Assembly (NCBI GenBank): GCA_041618535.1
Contig: JBFKFP010000020.1
Span: 1-26,094 of the forward strand
Length of the DNA stretch: 26,094 nucleotides
Direction of reading: 5' to 3'
Origin: SHLJ01 sp041618535
GTDB lineage: Bacteria > Bacteroidota > Bacteroidia > Flavobacteriales > Flavobacteriaceae
A program made the translations under genes and the position numbers. The number at the start of each line of letters is the position of its first letter. Within the stretch, counting starts at the first letter, position 1. The notes beneath the pieces are model-generated. The model made no database searches. It was not told the origin of the DNA and was given only the letters and a program-made list of their open reading frames with translations. Below are positions 1-8,249 of this stretch, piece after piece.

Positions 1-219
1 CTCAATGACACTTTATTTCTGGATTTTGAAATTTCACATTCCGGTGATATAGTGTTTATTCGTTCCAATGGCAGCTCACTTATATATGATCAGATCCCGG
101 ACATCGACTCCCTTGTGATCTCAAGTCTCTCCGGGCTTCCAAAGGTTCAGCCGGCCATAAAACGGGGTCAACAGGTGAGGACCGCTTTTAAAATACCGAT
201 CATTCTTCAGACAGATTAA
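1..219 (+). CDS. C-terminal fragment of a TonB-like protein (5' end outside window)
   Basis: The frame is open from base 1 and ends at TAA 217-219, giving the last 72 residues of a protein that starts upstream. The tail reads PKVQPAIKRGQQVRTAFKIP, which resembles the end of TonB C-terminal domains: a proline-rich turn, a basic patch with GQ, then a final beta strand of the V..F.IPI type. TonB domains couple inner-membrane energy to outer-membrane transporters. The N-terminal part, including any membrane anchor, is not visible, so a full TonB, a TonB-domain receptor or another periplasmic protein cannot be told apart. The stop overlaps the stop of the convergent next gene by four bases (TTAA). 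Confidence 0.6.
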   Translation, partial: LNDTLFLDFEISHSGDIVFIRSNGSSLIYDQIPDIDSLVISSLSGLPKVQPAIKRGQQVRTAFKIPIILQTD

Positions 220-953
220 AACCGTATTGCCAGTTTATTCATCAACCTCAGTATCTCCGTGTAAAGCCAGACCAAAGAAACGAGCAGTCCCCAGGTAGCC
301 AGCCATTCCCTCGACTTAGGTGCTTTATTCTTCTTTCTCTCGATATAGTCGAAATCCAGGAGCAATGTGAAGGAGGCCACCAATGCCGCAACAATATTGA
401 AGACTATCGCGACCCAGGATGTCCCCCAGACAAAAGATCGGATTCCGAAGAAACCTAAAATAAGGGAAACTATATAGACCATGAGAATACTTGCTGCGGC
501 AGTTATAATTACCGCTCGCAGTTTTTTTGTCACCACTATTATACGGGTCTGGTAAAGGATGAGAACGGTAAAGAATGTGATTATGGTTACACCGATAGCC
601 TGGAAAGGCAGATTTGGGAAACGGGCCTTGATGTAGGCCGACAATCCCCCTAGAAAACATCCCTTGGCAATGGAGTAAAGAGGTACAAGAACGGCCGCCC
701 AATGAGTCCTGACCGAGATCACGATGCTTATAACAATTGCTGAGAGCATTCCTCCAAGGGTGAACCATTTCACGTTCATTCCGCTTTCGTGCAATCTCCA
801 GACAAAGGCGGTAATTAATGCGATTATCGCAATGCAAACCAACGATTTAAATAAAATACCCCCAACCGACATGGTTTTTACAAGGGGCTTTTTCTCACCC
901 CAGAAATATTCCGTAAAGGCCGGATTGGAAGTTTTATAATTTGAAAGGTCCAT
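216..953 (-). CDS. Bax inhibitor-1/YccA family membrane protein
   Basis: This is a 245-residue protein with about seven hydrophobic membrane segments. It opens with SNPAF followed by a short charged stretch and the first membrane segment, and carries an AKGCFLGGLSAY motif near residues 94-105, both typical of the bacterial YccA/BI-1-like group (COG4760 type). Members are inner-membrane proteins; some relatives act as ion channels or modulate membrane proteases, but this subgroup is largely uncharacterised. Length fits the family. It is the last gene of a leftward operon: its ATG overlaps the TGA of the upstream gene by one base (TGATG), suggesting translational coupling. The family call is firm; the cellular role is unknown. 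Confidence 0.85.
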   Translation of the reverse strand: MDLSNYKTSNPAFTEYFWGEKKPLVKTMSVGGILFKSLVCIAIIALITAFVWRLHESGMNVKWFTLGGMLSAIVISIVISVRTHWAAVLVPLYSIAKGCFLGGLSAYIKARFPNLPFQAIGVTIITFFTVLILYQTRIIVVTKKLRAVIITAAASILMVYIVSLILGFFGIRSFVWGTSWVAIVFNIVAALVASFTLLLDFDYIERKKNKAPKSREWLATWGLLVSLVWLYTEILRLMNKLAIRF

Positions 954-1825
954 CAGAGGCTAAGCTTGATACCAGCTGTAATACGCTTAGAAAAGTTACC
1001 CTGGTTATCCACAAAAATCGCGAATAATTCGTCGTATGAAACAGTAAGAAAACCATTTTCGAATATTTTTATGTCTGTTCCCACTCCAAAGCTGAACGGG
1101 GCATCGAAAGAGTTATCGGATTCATCAAAAACCTGGTCGGCCACACTGGTCTCAAATCTGGAAAAGGTATAGTTCGCGCCAATTACGGTTCCATAAAGGC
1201 TCCATTTCGGAGTACTAACTGCTCGAAAACGGTAACCAATGGCCAGTTGAGTACTGGTATATTCGAATTTGTCGCCGTTGGGCGAGTGATTCAGCTGAAA
1301 GAGCAGGGAATGCTTCGGCCGATCTCTGTTCTCAAAAACCTCTATCTCTGTTCCGAAAATAAGGTTACTTGCGTTGTCATCATTAATGATGAAAGGATGG
1401 TTGGTGATTCCGCTATAGAATAGAATTCGGGCCTGGAGTTTTGGTTTTAGATCTGTCTCCTTGAAGCCAGGGTCTTTTTCTTTGTTGAAGGTATTGAAGA
1501 ATTCGGTCAGGCTGTAGAGAGTCAGCCTCACGCTTTCGAGTTCTGAGGGTTCCAAACCCCCCACAGAACTCAATACCACTTTATATTCCTCTTTAAATCG
1601 CTTGTCCTCGCCACGGGTATTGGTAAGTTCAGTGAGATTCCCGTCCTTCTCAACAAAATACCTGTACTTCCCGTCTACCACATTCCAAAGCAAATCCAGG
1701 ATGCCGTCTACTTCTTTTATAAGCAACAGTTCTTCACCCTTAACGGTGTATGTCTTTTGTGAAAAAACGAATTGGATTCCAATAACCAACAAGAAGGTCA
1801 AAACAAATTTCTTCATCAGATTCAT
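953..1825 (-). CDS. Exported protein of unknown function
   Basis: I do not recognise this protein. The frame extends to 1897, but I place the start at 1825 (MNLMKKFVLTFLLVIG...FSQ) because that gives a clean signal peptide with a short basic n-region, a hydrophobic core and a cut near FSQ. It also leaves 44 bases after the upstream glycosyltransferase rather than an overlap. A start at 1816 (MKKF) is equally possible. The mature part has an alpha/beta N-terminal half. The C-terminal half alternates polar and aromatic residues and ends in a run of apparent beta strands (FLTVSYDELFAIF ... ITAGIKLSL) ending in leucine, compatible with a small outer-membrane barrel. The stop overlaps the next ATG by one base. 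Confidence 0.6.
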   Translation of the reverse strand: MNLMKKFVLTFLLVIGIQFVFSQKTYTVKGEELLLIKEVDGILDLLWNVVDGKYRYFVEKDGNLTELTNTRGEDKRFKEEYKVVLSSVGGLEPSELESVRLTLYSLTEFFNTFNKEKDPGFKETDLKPKLQARILFYSGITNHPFIINDDNASNLIFGTEIEVFENRDRPKHSLLFQLNHSPNGDKFEYTSTQLAIGYRFRAVSTPKWSLYGTVIGANYTFSRFETSVADQVFDESDNSFDAPFSFGVGTDIKIFENGFLTVSYDELFAIFVDNQGNFSKRITAGIKLSL

Positions 1826-1869
1826 GTTTAGGGTGTATTGTAAAACTACGAAAAATGAATGAGACCCGG

Positions 1870-3000
1870 TTAAGCGCGATAGGTCCTCCCTTTCCATCGA
1901 AATGAGGGGAAGAAAGATCTCAGGGCTATAAGTAATACAAAGACTGGATAAATAGCGCTTATGAGTATGATTTCATGGAAGTGGGTTTGCTGGCCGAAGG
2001 TCATGGCCGTTTTCCGTATCAGAAAGTTATCCGCACTTATCTTTAAAACAACGCCAGTAAGAAAGATCATCCAATCGAGGTAGCCCGATAGCAGAAGGAT
2101 CATGGACGACAGCAGGAAGAGGTTGGCCATCAGACCGATAATCGAAACAAAGGTGCCTGTAACGCTTCCTACCCGTTTGGTTTTGGATATCCAGCGCAGC
2201 CGTTGATGCAGAAGTTCTGACCAGCTTTTTACCGGTTCGGTTAGTACAAGGGCAGACCTGTGGGCGAGAAAAGTGACCCTATCCTTATTGTTCATAACAG
2301 CTTTTTTTAACAGGAAAAGATCATCGCCACTCACAATATCAAGGTTTCCCGAAAACCCGTGTAATTCCTTAAACAGCGATCTTGAAAAGGCCAGGTTGGC
2401 CCCGCTGCACAGAAAAGGACGCCCTATTCCAAATCCGCCCATGCTCATCCCCAGCAAAGCCATGTAATCATAGTATTGCAAATTCGAGATTACTCCCGTG
2501 CTTTTTCGATAAAGAACCGGCCCTGCAACCAGTCTGGAATCTTTAAGTGAAAATCGAGAAAAGGTCTTTAACCATCCCGCTGGGATACGGCAATCTGCGT
2601 CTGTGGTCAGGATCCAATCATATCGGGCGCGCTTTATGGCCAATTGAATGGCTTCCTTCTTGGGCGAGACAGAGAGGGAATCAACATGCAGCAATACTAT
2701 TTCCAAATGACTATGTTTTCCACGGAAATAATCAATGACCCTCATATAATCGTCATCTGAGTTGTCATTGATCAATAGCAATTCAAATTGATCATGTGGA
2801 TAATTTATTGCGGCAATTGAATCGAGGAGGGTGTGAAGGTTCGAGGCCTCATTTCTGAAAGGCACAACAATTGAAAATCCCTGCTCTTCATGCCCAGCAT
2901 CTACCGGCCGTTGTTTAAGACGGCCTATCCCCCTAACCAGAACGAGCAAAACGACAGCGTAAACAAAGATGGCCAGAAGGTATAAAATGGAGAAAATCAT
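1870..3000 (-). CDS. Membrane-associated family 2 glycosyltransferase
   Basis: A 376-residue GT2 enzyme that would transfer a sugar from a nucleotide-sugar donor at the cytoplasmic face. One membrane helix lies at residues 1-22. The GT-A domain shows VVPFRNEASNL (45-55), NDNSDD (78-83), the metal-binding DXD as TTDADCR (132-138), an acidic pair in SGDDLFL (224-230) and QRLRW (266-270), the motif of processive and membrane GT2 enzymes. Two or three membrane helices follow in the last 100 residues. Its ATG overlaps the TGA of the upstream LPG-synthase-like gene (TGATG), so the pair is probably co-translated. The acceptor is unknown; cell-envelope glycolipid synthesis is a guess from the membrane partner. 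Confidence 0.85.
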   Translation of the reverse strand: MIFSILYLLAIFVYAVVLLVLVRGIGRLKQRPVDAGHEEQGFSIVVPFRNEASNLHTLLDSIAAINYPHDQFELLLINDNSDDDYMRVIDYFRGKHSHLEIVLLHVDSLSVSPKKEAIQLAIKRARYDWILTTDADCRIPAGWLKTFSRFSLKDSRLVAGPVLYRKSTGVISNLQYYDYMALLGMSMGGFGIGRPFLCSGANLAFSRSLFKELHGFSGNLDIVSGDDLFLLKKAVMNNKDRVTFLAHRSALVLTEPVKSWSELLHQRLRWISKTKRVGSVTGTFVSIIGLMANLFLLSSMILLLSGYLDWMIFLTGVVLKISADNFLIRKTAMTFGQQTHFHEIILISAIYPVFVLLIALRSFFPSFRWKGRTYRA

Positions 3001-3974
3001 CAGCGACTGTAATTGGTATTAAGGGTTTTGAAATTCAAAACAAAAAATCCTCCAAAAATAGCAGGCAGCGCAAAATTCATGATCCACATCAAACTCACTA
3101 TGCTCAGGATTGTAAGATCGTTTACCCCCGCCAGGTTGAACAAATACAGGGCAACACTTCCCTTAACCAGGACATCAGTGATAACAAATGTCGGGACTAC
3201 CGAGGCTATCAGATAAAAGGTGCTGATAACGACCATAGCCGTAAAATAAGACCCTTCGACGCCAAAAATATGCAGAAGCCACACAAATTGTGATGAAAAA
3301 ATCAGATATCGTAAAATGGAGAGCATCAGCGTAATCCATTTTATTTTTGGCTGCAGAGAGTTCACGAATTCTTTGATGTTTTCAAGGCCAAAACCTCTGA
3401 TTCTGAATCTGCTGTTCCGGGGAATGAGAAATCCGATAAGAAATACCAATGTGATAAGTGCTATTGCCCTTGCTGCTTTAAACAGGGGAATGTCTAAGCC
3501 AAATTGCTCTACAAAAAAATATAACCCGGCCATACCAAAGATCAGCGTAGCACTCATCTGGGCCATATGCCCAAGCAGGTTTAACAGCAAGACCTTTCTT
3601 CTCTGAGCCTTCGGGAAGTAAGCGATCTTGGCAGCATAATCACCTATACGATTCGGAGTGATAAGGGAGGCCGTCAAGGCCGCAAGGGATTGTTTAGTTG
3701 AATTTAGAAGCGTCATGGGAATCAGGGAACCGGTCAGGATCTTCCATTTTAAGATTTCAAAAAACCAGTTAAAAAGAGTGAAAATGATCAAAAAACAGAG
3801 GTTTTTAACCAAAAAAACGTCATTTTTCAATAAAAAATCCAAAAAAACGTCAAATTTTAGATTTTCATTTTGAACCACTCTGGTATAGATGAAATAGATA
3901 GCACCTATCACGATGCTCAACTTGATGATGAAGAAAAAGAATTGCTTTGTTTTATTGGGAAGGGCACCAAACAT
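3000..3974 (-). CDS. Lysylphosphatidylglycerol synthase TM-region-like membrane protein
   Basis: A 324-residue integral membrane protein with about eight helices. The layout matches the LPG_synthase_TM family (PF03706, formerly UPF0104): an N-terminal helix, a short amphipathic segment ending WFFEILKWKILTG, a conserved LTASLITPNRIGDYAAKIAYF block (about residues 95-115), and late helices with a VPTFVITDVLVKGSVALYLF stretch. It lacks the soluble aminoacyltransferase domain of MprF, so it is not a lysyl-PG synthase; stand-alone members are proposed to act as lipid flippases or partners of glycosyltransferases. Here it directly precedes a GT2 gene with a one-base overlap. It is the first gene of the leftward operon, divergent from the barrel gene at 4022. 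Confidence 0.8.
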   Translation of the reverse strand: MFGALPNKTKQFFFFIIKLSIVIGAIYFIYTRVVQNENLKFDVFLDFLLKNDVFLVKNLCFLIIFTLFNWFFEILKWKILTGSLIPMTLLNSTKQSLAALTASLITPNRIGDYAAKIAYFPKAQRRKVLLLNLLGHMAQMSATLIFGMAGLYFFVEQFGLDIPLFKAARAIALITLVFLIGFLIPRNSRFRIRGFGLENIKEFVNSLQPKIKWITLMLSILRYLIFSSQFVWLLHIFGVEGSYFTAMVVISTFYLIASVVPTFVITDVLVKGSVALYLFNLAGVNDLTILSIVSLMWIMNFALPAIFGGFFVLNFKTLNTNYSR

Positions 3975-4021
3975 TTTCTTATCTTTCGATTGATCGGGAG
4001 CAAATTACTATTAAAAGATTT

Positions 4022-4660
4022 ATGATCGGAAACATTCTTCATTTAAATCGGATTTTACTCTTTTTAATAATCTTCATTGGTCAATCAACCCTGGCACAAC
4101 CTGAGACCAACCAATGGAAATTCCAGTTTGGCCTCGGCCTGAACAGTCCGATGGACAACGAAAATGGAGATGATTTTAAATTCAGGTCGGTGAATTTTCC
4201 AAGTATTAACATCGGGATCCAGCATATGTTTGCCGGGACCTGGGGCGCTAAGTTTGACTTGGGATACAACAGGGCGTCAAATTCCGATGATTCATCCGAG
4301 TTTAAGCTGAATTATACGCGAATCAACCTTCAGGCCGTTTATGATTTTTATAATACCCTGGGCTTTCTTCCGTCAAGAATGACTGCGGTTGCTCATGCAG
4401 GGCCGGGTTTGAGCATTTCCAAACCTCTCGGTTCTTATTCTGAAAATAATTACACCTATCTTAACGCCATAGGAGGTATGGAATTCCATTATGGGATTGC
4501 TCCAACCGTATCTGTTTTTACCGACCTCTCCTATGCGCTGAAGTTATCATCGAAAGATAAGTATGACCCTGCTGCAGATGGGTTTTCATTTAACGGTGAT
4601 ATGTTTTTTGTGACATTGGGAGTGTCGGTCTCTTTAAGCGGATGTTATTTTTGTGATTGA
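4022..4660 (+). CDS. Outer-membrane beta-barrel protein (OmpA/porin-like fold)
   Basis: About 212 residues. The frame is open from 3947, but I choose ATG 4022 because it gives a signal peptide (short N-terminus, hydrophobic LLFLIIFIG, cut after TLAQ). The mature part has alternating strands typical of eight-stranded flavobacterial outer-membrane proteins: WKFQFGLGLNSP, SINIGIQHMF, WGAKFDLGYNRA, TRINLQAVYDFY, and a final strand DMFFVTLGVSVSLSGCYFCD. The barrel signature of a terminal aromatic is shifted inward by a short tail. It starts the rightward operon: its TGA overlaps the ruvC ATG by one base. Function beyond being an outer-membrane barrel cannot be read from sequence. Confidence 0.75.
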   Translation: MIGNILHLNRILLFLIIFIGQSTLAQPETNQWKFQFGLGLNSPMDNENGDDFKFRSVNFPSINIGIQHMFAGTWGAKFDLGYNRASNSDDSSEFKLNYTRINLQAVYDFYNTLGFLPSRMTAVAHAGPGLSISKPLGSYSENNYTYLNAIGGMEFHYGIAPTVSVFTDLSYALKLSSKDKYDPAADGFSFNGDMFFVTLGVSVSLSGCYFCD

Positions 4661-5211
4661 TGAATAATGAAAAAATAATCCTCGGAATTGATCCTGGAAC
4701 AACCATTATGGGTTTCGGTTTGATCAGGGTAACGGGTAAGAAAATGACATTTCTTCAATTAAACGAACTGCAGCTTCAGAAGCATTCAAGTCACTACCTG
4801 AAACTCAAACTGATCTTTGAACGAACCATTGAGTTGATAGACTCCTATCATCCCGATGAAATAGCCATTGAAGCGCCTTTTTTCGGGAAGAACGTCCAGA
4901 GTATGCTGAAGCTTGGGAGGGCCCAGGGAGTGGCCATGGCCGCAGGACTCAGCCGGCAGATTCCGATAACGGAGTATTCACCCAAGAAGATAAAAATGGC
5001 GATTACCGGGAATGGGAACGCTTCTAAAGAACAGGTTGCCGGAATGCTGCAAAACCTTTTGGGGCTGAAGGAACTTCCAAAAAACCTGGATGCCACAGAT
5101 GGGCTGGCCGCCGCCGTTTGTCATTTCTATAACCAGGGAAAGACCGAGGTTGGGAAGAGTTACTCGGGCTGGTCGGCATTTGTTAAACAGAACCAGGACA
5201 AGATTACCTGA
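4660..5211 (+). CDS. ruvC: Crossover junction endodeoxyribonuclease RuvC
   Basis: RuvC is the dimeric nuclease that cuts Holliday junctions during recombinational repair, working with RuvAB. The 183-residue product has the RNase-H-like fold landmarks: first catalytic Asp in LGIDPGTTIMGFG (D11), catalytic Glu in IAIEAPFFGKNVQSMLKLG (E71), and the final acidic pair in LDATDGLAAAVCH (D144, D147). The central EYSPKKIKMAITGNGNASKE block is also conserved. Length matches the family. I take ATG 4660, which overlaps the TGA of the barrel gene; a TTG one codon earlier is also in frame. Its own stop TGA (5209-5211) overlaps the proposed ATA start of hemW. Nothing suggests damage. Confidence 0.95.
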   Translation: MNNEKIILGIDPGTTIMGFGLIRVTGKKMTFLQLNELQLQKHSSHYLKLKLIFERTIELIDSYHPDEIAIEAPFFGKNVQSMLKLGRAQGVAMAAGLSRQIPITEYSPKKIKMAITGNGNASKEQVAGMLQNLLGLKELPKNLDATDGLAAAVCHFYNQGKTEVGKSYSGWSAFVKQNQDKIT

Positions 5212-6359
5212 TAAACAGCAAAGTTATCGCGGGAATTTATTTCCATATTCCATTTTGCAGGCAGGCTTGCCATTACTGCGATTTTCATTTTTCTACCTCA
5301 CTCAAGAAAAAAGAGGCCATGTTGGAAGCTATGCTGCTGGAGCTGAAACTCAGGCGAAACGAGATGGGTGATCATAAAGTAAGGTCTGTTTATTTTGGTG
5401 GTGGCACACCCAGCCTGCTCAGCATTGATGATTTGCAGTTATTCCTGAATGCGGTTGATGAGTATTTTGATCTGGTTCCCTCTCCTGAAATAACAATTGA
5501 AGCCAATCCTGATGACCTGACCCGTACCTATTTAAAAGATCTTTCGAAAACAGCTGTTAACCGCCTGAGTATCGGGATTCAGTCGTTCCATGATAACGAG
5601 TTAAAGATGATGAACCGGGCCCATGATGCTGTAATGGCGAGGGCAGCCCTTGACCAGGCCACAGACCTTTTCGAAAATCTGTCGATCGACCTTATATACG
5701 GTATCCCCGGGTCGAACAGGGAACTGTGGCTTCAGAATATTGAAACAGCCCTCTCGTATGAGGTTCCGCATATTTCGAGTTATGCGTTAACCGTAGAGCC
5801 AAAAACAGCCCTTGCCGCATTTATAAAAAAAGGATTGATCCCGGAAGTTGATGAAGATCTTGCAGAAGAACAGTTCTTTATGTTGATCGATCGGCTGGAA
5901 AGTTCGGGCTTTGTTCATTACGAGTTATCCAACTTTGGAAAGAAGGGATATTTCAGTGTTAACAATTCGGCATACTGGCAGGGAAAGCCCTACCTGGGCA
6001 TTGGCCCCTCTTCACATTCGTATGATGGGAGGTGCCGCAGCTGGAATGTCCGTAACAACAGTATTTATATCAGATCGATTCATAAAGGGGAATTACCGGT
6101 TGAACGTGAAGAACTGTCGAAGACCGACCGATATAATGAGATGGTAATGACGGGTTTGAGGACCATGTGGGGCATATCGCTCCAACTGGTTGAAATTGAA
6201 TTCGGAAATGCATATAAAAACTACCTGCTGAAGCAGGCTGAAGAAAAAATTCAGCAACAATTGTTGTATATTGATGGCGATTATCTCCATGTCACCAAAA
6301 AAGGAAAATTCCTGTGTGACGGAATCGCCAGTAGTTTATTCAAATTGAACTTGAAATGA
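5211..6359 (+). CDS. hemW: Radical SAM haem chaperone HemW, apparently starting at ATA
   Basis: HemW is a radical SAM protein that carries haem to target proteins and is often misnamed coproporphyrinogen dehydrogenase. The frame upstream of ATG 5319 encodes the expected family N-terminus, IAGIYFHIPFCRQACHYCDF, with the CxxxCxxC cluster motif at C16, C20 and C23. ATG 5319 would therefore drop the iron-sulfur ligands. Between the in-frame stop at 5184 and 5319 there is no ATG, GTG or TTG. The best start is ATA 5211, which overlaps the ruvC TGA exactly as ATG does at other junctions here; CTG 5208 is an alternative. The product is 382 residues, normal for HemW. FGGGTPSLL (about 59-67) and IEANPDDLT follow as expected. 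The stop overlaps the next ATG by four bases. Confidence 0.9.
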   Translation: MNSKVIAGIYFHIPFCRQACHYCDFHFSTSLKKKEAMLEAMLLELKLRRNEMGDHKVRSVYFGGGTPSLLSIDDLQLFLNAVDEYFDLVPSPEITIEANPDDLTRTYLKDLSKTAVNRLSIGIQSFHDNELKMMNRAHDAVMARAALDQATDLFENLSIDLIYGIPGSNRELWLQNIETALSYEVPHISSYALTVEPKTALAAFIKKGLIPEVDEDLAEEQFFMLIDRLESSGFVHYELSNFGKKGYFSVNNSAYWQGKPYLGIGPSSHSYDGRCRSWNVRNNSIYIRSIHKGELPVEREELSKTDRYNEMVMTGLRTMWGISLQLVEIEFGNAYKNYLLKQAEEKIQQQLLYIDGDYLHVTKKGKFLCDGIASSLFKLNLK

Positions 6360-7105
6360 TTGCCCAACTTGTTTTAAACAGTAGAAAAGTAAGTATTGAC
6401 CTTTCAAAACCTCTTGACATCTCCATGCCTTTGATTTCTTCTGAAAGGAATGTAAATGCCTGGTATGTAGGTCCGCCGAAGATCGAGCCCGTAGTCTTTG
6501 ACGGGTGGACAGCGGCGGTGTCTAAGGGGGCTTCTATCAATTTCAATAATATCGAATTCAATCCTCATGCCCACGGAACTCATACTGAAACAGCCGGGCA
6601 TATAACAGAGGAAGTACATTCCATAAACAAGCATCTTACCCGCTTCTTTTTCCTGGCAGAGGTGGTTACCGTTGCCCCGGAAAGAGTGGGAGATGATATG
6701 ATCATTTCAAAGAAACAACTGAGGTTCGCCCTGGGAAACAAAAAAAGGGAAGCCATAGTGATAAGGACGCTTCCGAACACCCGTGAGAAGCTTTCAAGGC
6801 AATATTCGCATACAAATCCGCCATATTTGCATGTGGATGCCGCGGACTATTTACGAGTAAAGGGGATTAAGCATTTACTCATAGACCTTCCCAGCGTTGA
6901 CAGGGAAAAGGATGAGGGAGAACTGGCGGCTCATCACGCCTTCTGGGATGTTCATGGATCATTAAGGCTGGATGCCACAATTACCGAGTTTATTTATGTA
7001 TCGAACAAGATAGAAGATGGCCCCTATCTTTTGAATCTTCAGATCGCTCCCTTCGAAAATGATGCGGCTCCCAGTAAACCGGTGCTTTATAAAATAATCT
7101 TGTAA
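6356..7105 (+). CDS. Cyclase family protein (metal-dependent, kynurenine-formamidase-like fold)
   Basis: A 249-residue member of the cyclase family (PF04199), whose known members include kynurenine formamidase and other metal-dependent amide or ester hydrolases. The metal-site motif is seen as HAHGTHTETAGHI (residues 71-83), with Glu where KynB-type enzymes have Asp. Further family features are the early DLSKPLDISMPL (15-26), YLHVDAADYLRVKGIKHLLIDLPSVD (about 157-182) and a later HHAFW (about 193-197). The substrate cannot be inferred: no tryptophan-pathway gene is nearby. The ATG overlaps the hemW stop by four bases and the next gene begins immediately after this stop, so it is an internal operon gene. 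Confidence 0.85.
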   Translation: MIAQLVLNSRKVSIDLSKPLDISMPLISSERNVNAWYVGPPKIEPVVFDGWTAAVSKGASINFNNIEFNPHAHGTHTETAGHITEEVHSINKHLTRFFFLAEVVTVAPERVGDDMIISKKQLRFALGNKKREAIVIRTLPNTREKLSRQYSHTNPPYLHVDAADYLRVKGIKHLLIDLPSVDREKDEGELAAHHAFWDVHGSLRLDATITEFIYVSNKIEDGPYLLNLQIAPFENDAAPSKPVLYKIIL

Positions 7106-7732
7106 ATGGAGACTGTATTAGGTTTGATCATCGGGTTATTATTTGCTGCCATAGTGTTCTATGCCTGGCGGTATTTCCAAACTAAAAAGCTTACGCGTAA
7201 ACAATCGGTGATCCTTATTGACAAAGTAAAACGTGTTTGCAAATTTATTACGGTTGAGGGTGATTTTGCCGAGATCTACCATTATGAGGATGTTAAGCAG
7301 AAGTTCCTGAAACTGATAACCAGCAGAAAGAAGGCCCTTGTAGTGATCAACGCCAAGGCCCATATAGGGTTCGACCTGAAAAAGGTACATATGGAGGCCG
7401 ACACCAAAAACCGGAGGGTTATAATGAGATCATTCCCGAATCCGGAAGTGCTTTCAATCGATACAACCATAAATTATTACGACAAGCGGGACGGCTATTT
7501 CAACAAATTCGCTGCCTCCGATTTGAGTGAATTGCAGCTGGAAGCCAAAAAGCATATCGAGGATAAAATTCCGGAAAGCGGCCTTTACGATGTGGCCAGG
7601 GGTGAAGCCCTTGAAGCCATATCCCTGATAGAGTCTATGGTAGAGACCATAGGCTGGACATTGGATTATTCCGCCTTAAAAATTGAAAGCGATTCAAAAC
7701 ATCAAATAGATGCACATCGATCAGATTCGTGA
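7106..7732 (+). CDS. DUF4230 domain protein, single-pass membrane
   Basis: A 208-residue protein with one N-terminal membrane helix (residues 4-24) and a soluble domain beginning with a conserved basic stretch and VCKFITVEGDFAEIYHYED. The pattern of a short strand, a charged segment, ALVVINAKAHIGFDLKKV, and the RRVIMRSFPNPEVLSID motif matches DUF4230, a family of unknown function found widely in Bacteroidota and some Firmicutes. The domain probably lies outside the cytoplasmic membrane. The ATG follows the cyclase stop with no gap. Its last 23 bases overlap the next gene. No catalytic residues can be named. Confidence 0.8.
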   Translation: METVLGLIIGLLFAAIVFYAWRYFQTKKLTRKQSVILIDKVKRVCKFITVEGDFAEIYHYEDVKQKFLKLITSRKKALVVINAKAHIGFDLKKVHMEADTKNRRVIMRSFPNPEVLSIDTTINYYDKRDGYFNKFAASDLSELQLEAKKHIEDKIPESGLYDVARGEALEAISLIESMVETIGWTLDYSALKIESDSKHQIDAHRSDS

Positions 7733-8075
7733 TCACTGCCTTTCCAAAAGGGGCACCACTGAAGAGTTTCCATTTGACCAGGACACCCTGGTTTACAAGG
7801 TCATGAATAAGATGTTCGTTATAGCCCCTCTGGATAAATGGGAAAAGGGGAATCCCACAATCACCTTGAAATGCGACCCCGAATATACCAAGGTGCTCCG
7901 GGAACGGTATGAAAGTGTCTATGCCGGTCCATATGTCAGTAACAAGCACTGGAACACTATCGATATTTTCAGGAGAGAACTTGAACCGGCCCAGATCCTT
8001 GAGCTGATAGATCATTCTTATGAAATGGTCGTAAAGGGTTTAAGCCGAAAGCTCAGATCTGCTTTGGAGGAATAA
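7710..8075 (+). CDS. MmcQ/YjbR family protein
   Basis: A 121-residue protein of the MmcQ/YjbR family, small CyaY-like-fold proteins often labelled DNA-binding; a firm biochemical role is not established. Recognisable features are the start with RDHCLSKRGTTEEFPF, then the DTLVYKVMNKMFVIAPLD strand pair, ITLKCDPEYTKVLRERY, and the conserved YVSNKHWNTIDI near residues 75-87. The start ATG lies inside the DUF4230 gene (23-base overlap); the alignment with family N-termini supports this start. It closes the rightward operon; a weak terminator-like hairpin overlaps its stop codon, and the regulated region begins just downstream. Confidence 0.88.
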   Translation: MHIDQIRDHCLSKRGTTEEFPFDQDTLVYKVMNKMFVIAPLDKWEKGNPTITLKCDPEYTKVLRERYESVYAGPYVSNKHWNTIDIFRRELEPAQILELIDHSYEMVVKGLSRKLRSALEE

Positions 8076-8084
8076 TTCCTTTTT
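8068..8084 (+). terminator. Weak terminator-like hairpin after the MmcQ gene
   Basis: AGGAA (8068-8072) can pair with TTCCT (8076-8080) across a TAA loop that is the stop codon, followed by TTTTT. The stem is only five base pairs and AT-leaning, so it may be a poor terminator, but it sits exactly where the ruvC-hemW operon ends and the next promoter region begins. Confidence 0.35.
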
Positions 8085-8102
8085 GTGCAGACACTCTAAT
8101 TC

Positions 8103-8191
8103 CATTCGTCGAAACTTATTTTCCTTTAGTCTCACTTAGCTTATCATTTAAAGAATTTTATCGGAGCAGTCTGGCATAGAACCTAGATTTG
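8103..8191 (+). promoter_or_regulatory. Predicted LytTR-type repeat array and promoter a
   Basis: CATTCGTCGAA at 8103-8113 is followed in 21-base steps by weaker copies CTTTAGTCTCA (8124) and CATTTAAAGAA (8145). The -7 element TAGATTTG is at 8184-8191, starting 50 bases after the end of the second repeat and 29 after the third. No clear -33 TTTG is seen, as expected for an activator-dependent promoter. Predicted transcription starts near 8198 and reads into the small gene at 8250 with a leader of about 50 nt. The motif and spacing are read directly; LytTR as the binder is inference. Confidence 0.65.
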
Positions 8192-8249
8192 TTATCGAAA
8201 TCAATTGTTATAGGTTGATTTTCCCTCAAATCTTAAACAGATCTGACCT

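Noticed and set aside
325..837. 170-codon minus-strand frame
   Set aside because: It is a shadow of the YccA-like gene in another frame, has a low-complexity Cys/His/Arg-rich product, and no start or family support.
3947..4021. Upstream extension of the outer-membrane barrel gene
   Set aside because: It would place 25 polar residues before a clear signal peptide and overlap the divergent gene; ATG 4022 is the better start.
5090..5371. 93-codon plus-strand frame across the ruvC-hemW junction
   Set aside because: Its product is Arg/Pro-rich and resembles no protein; the same bases encode conserved RuvC and HemW sequence in other frames.
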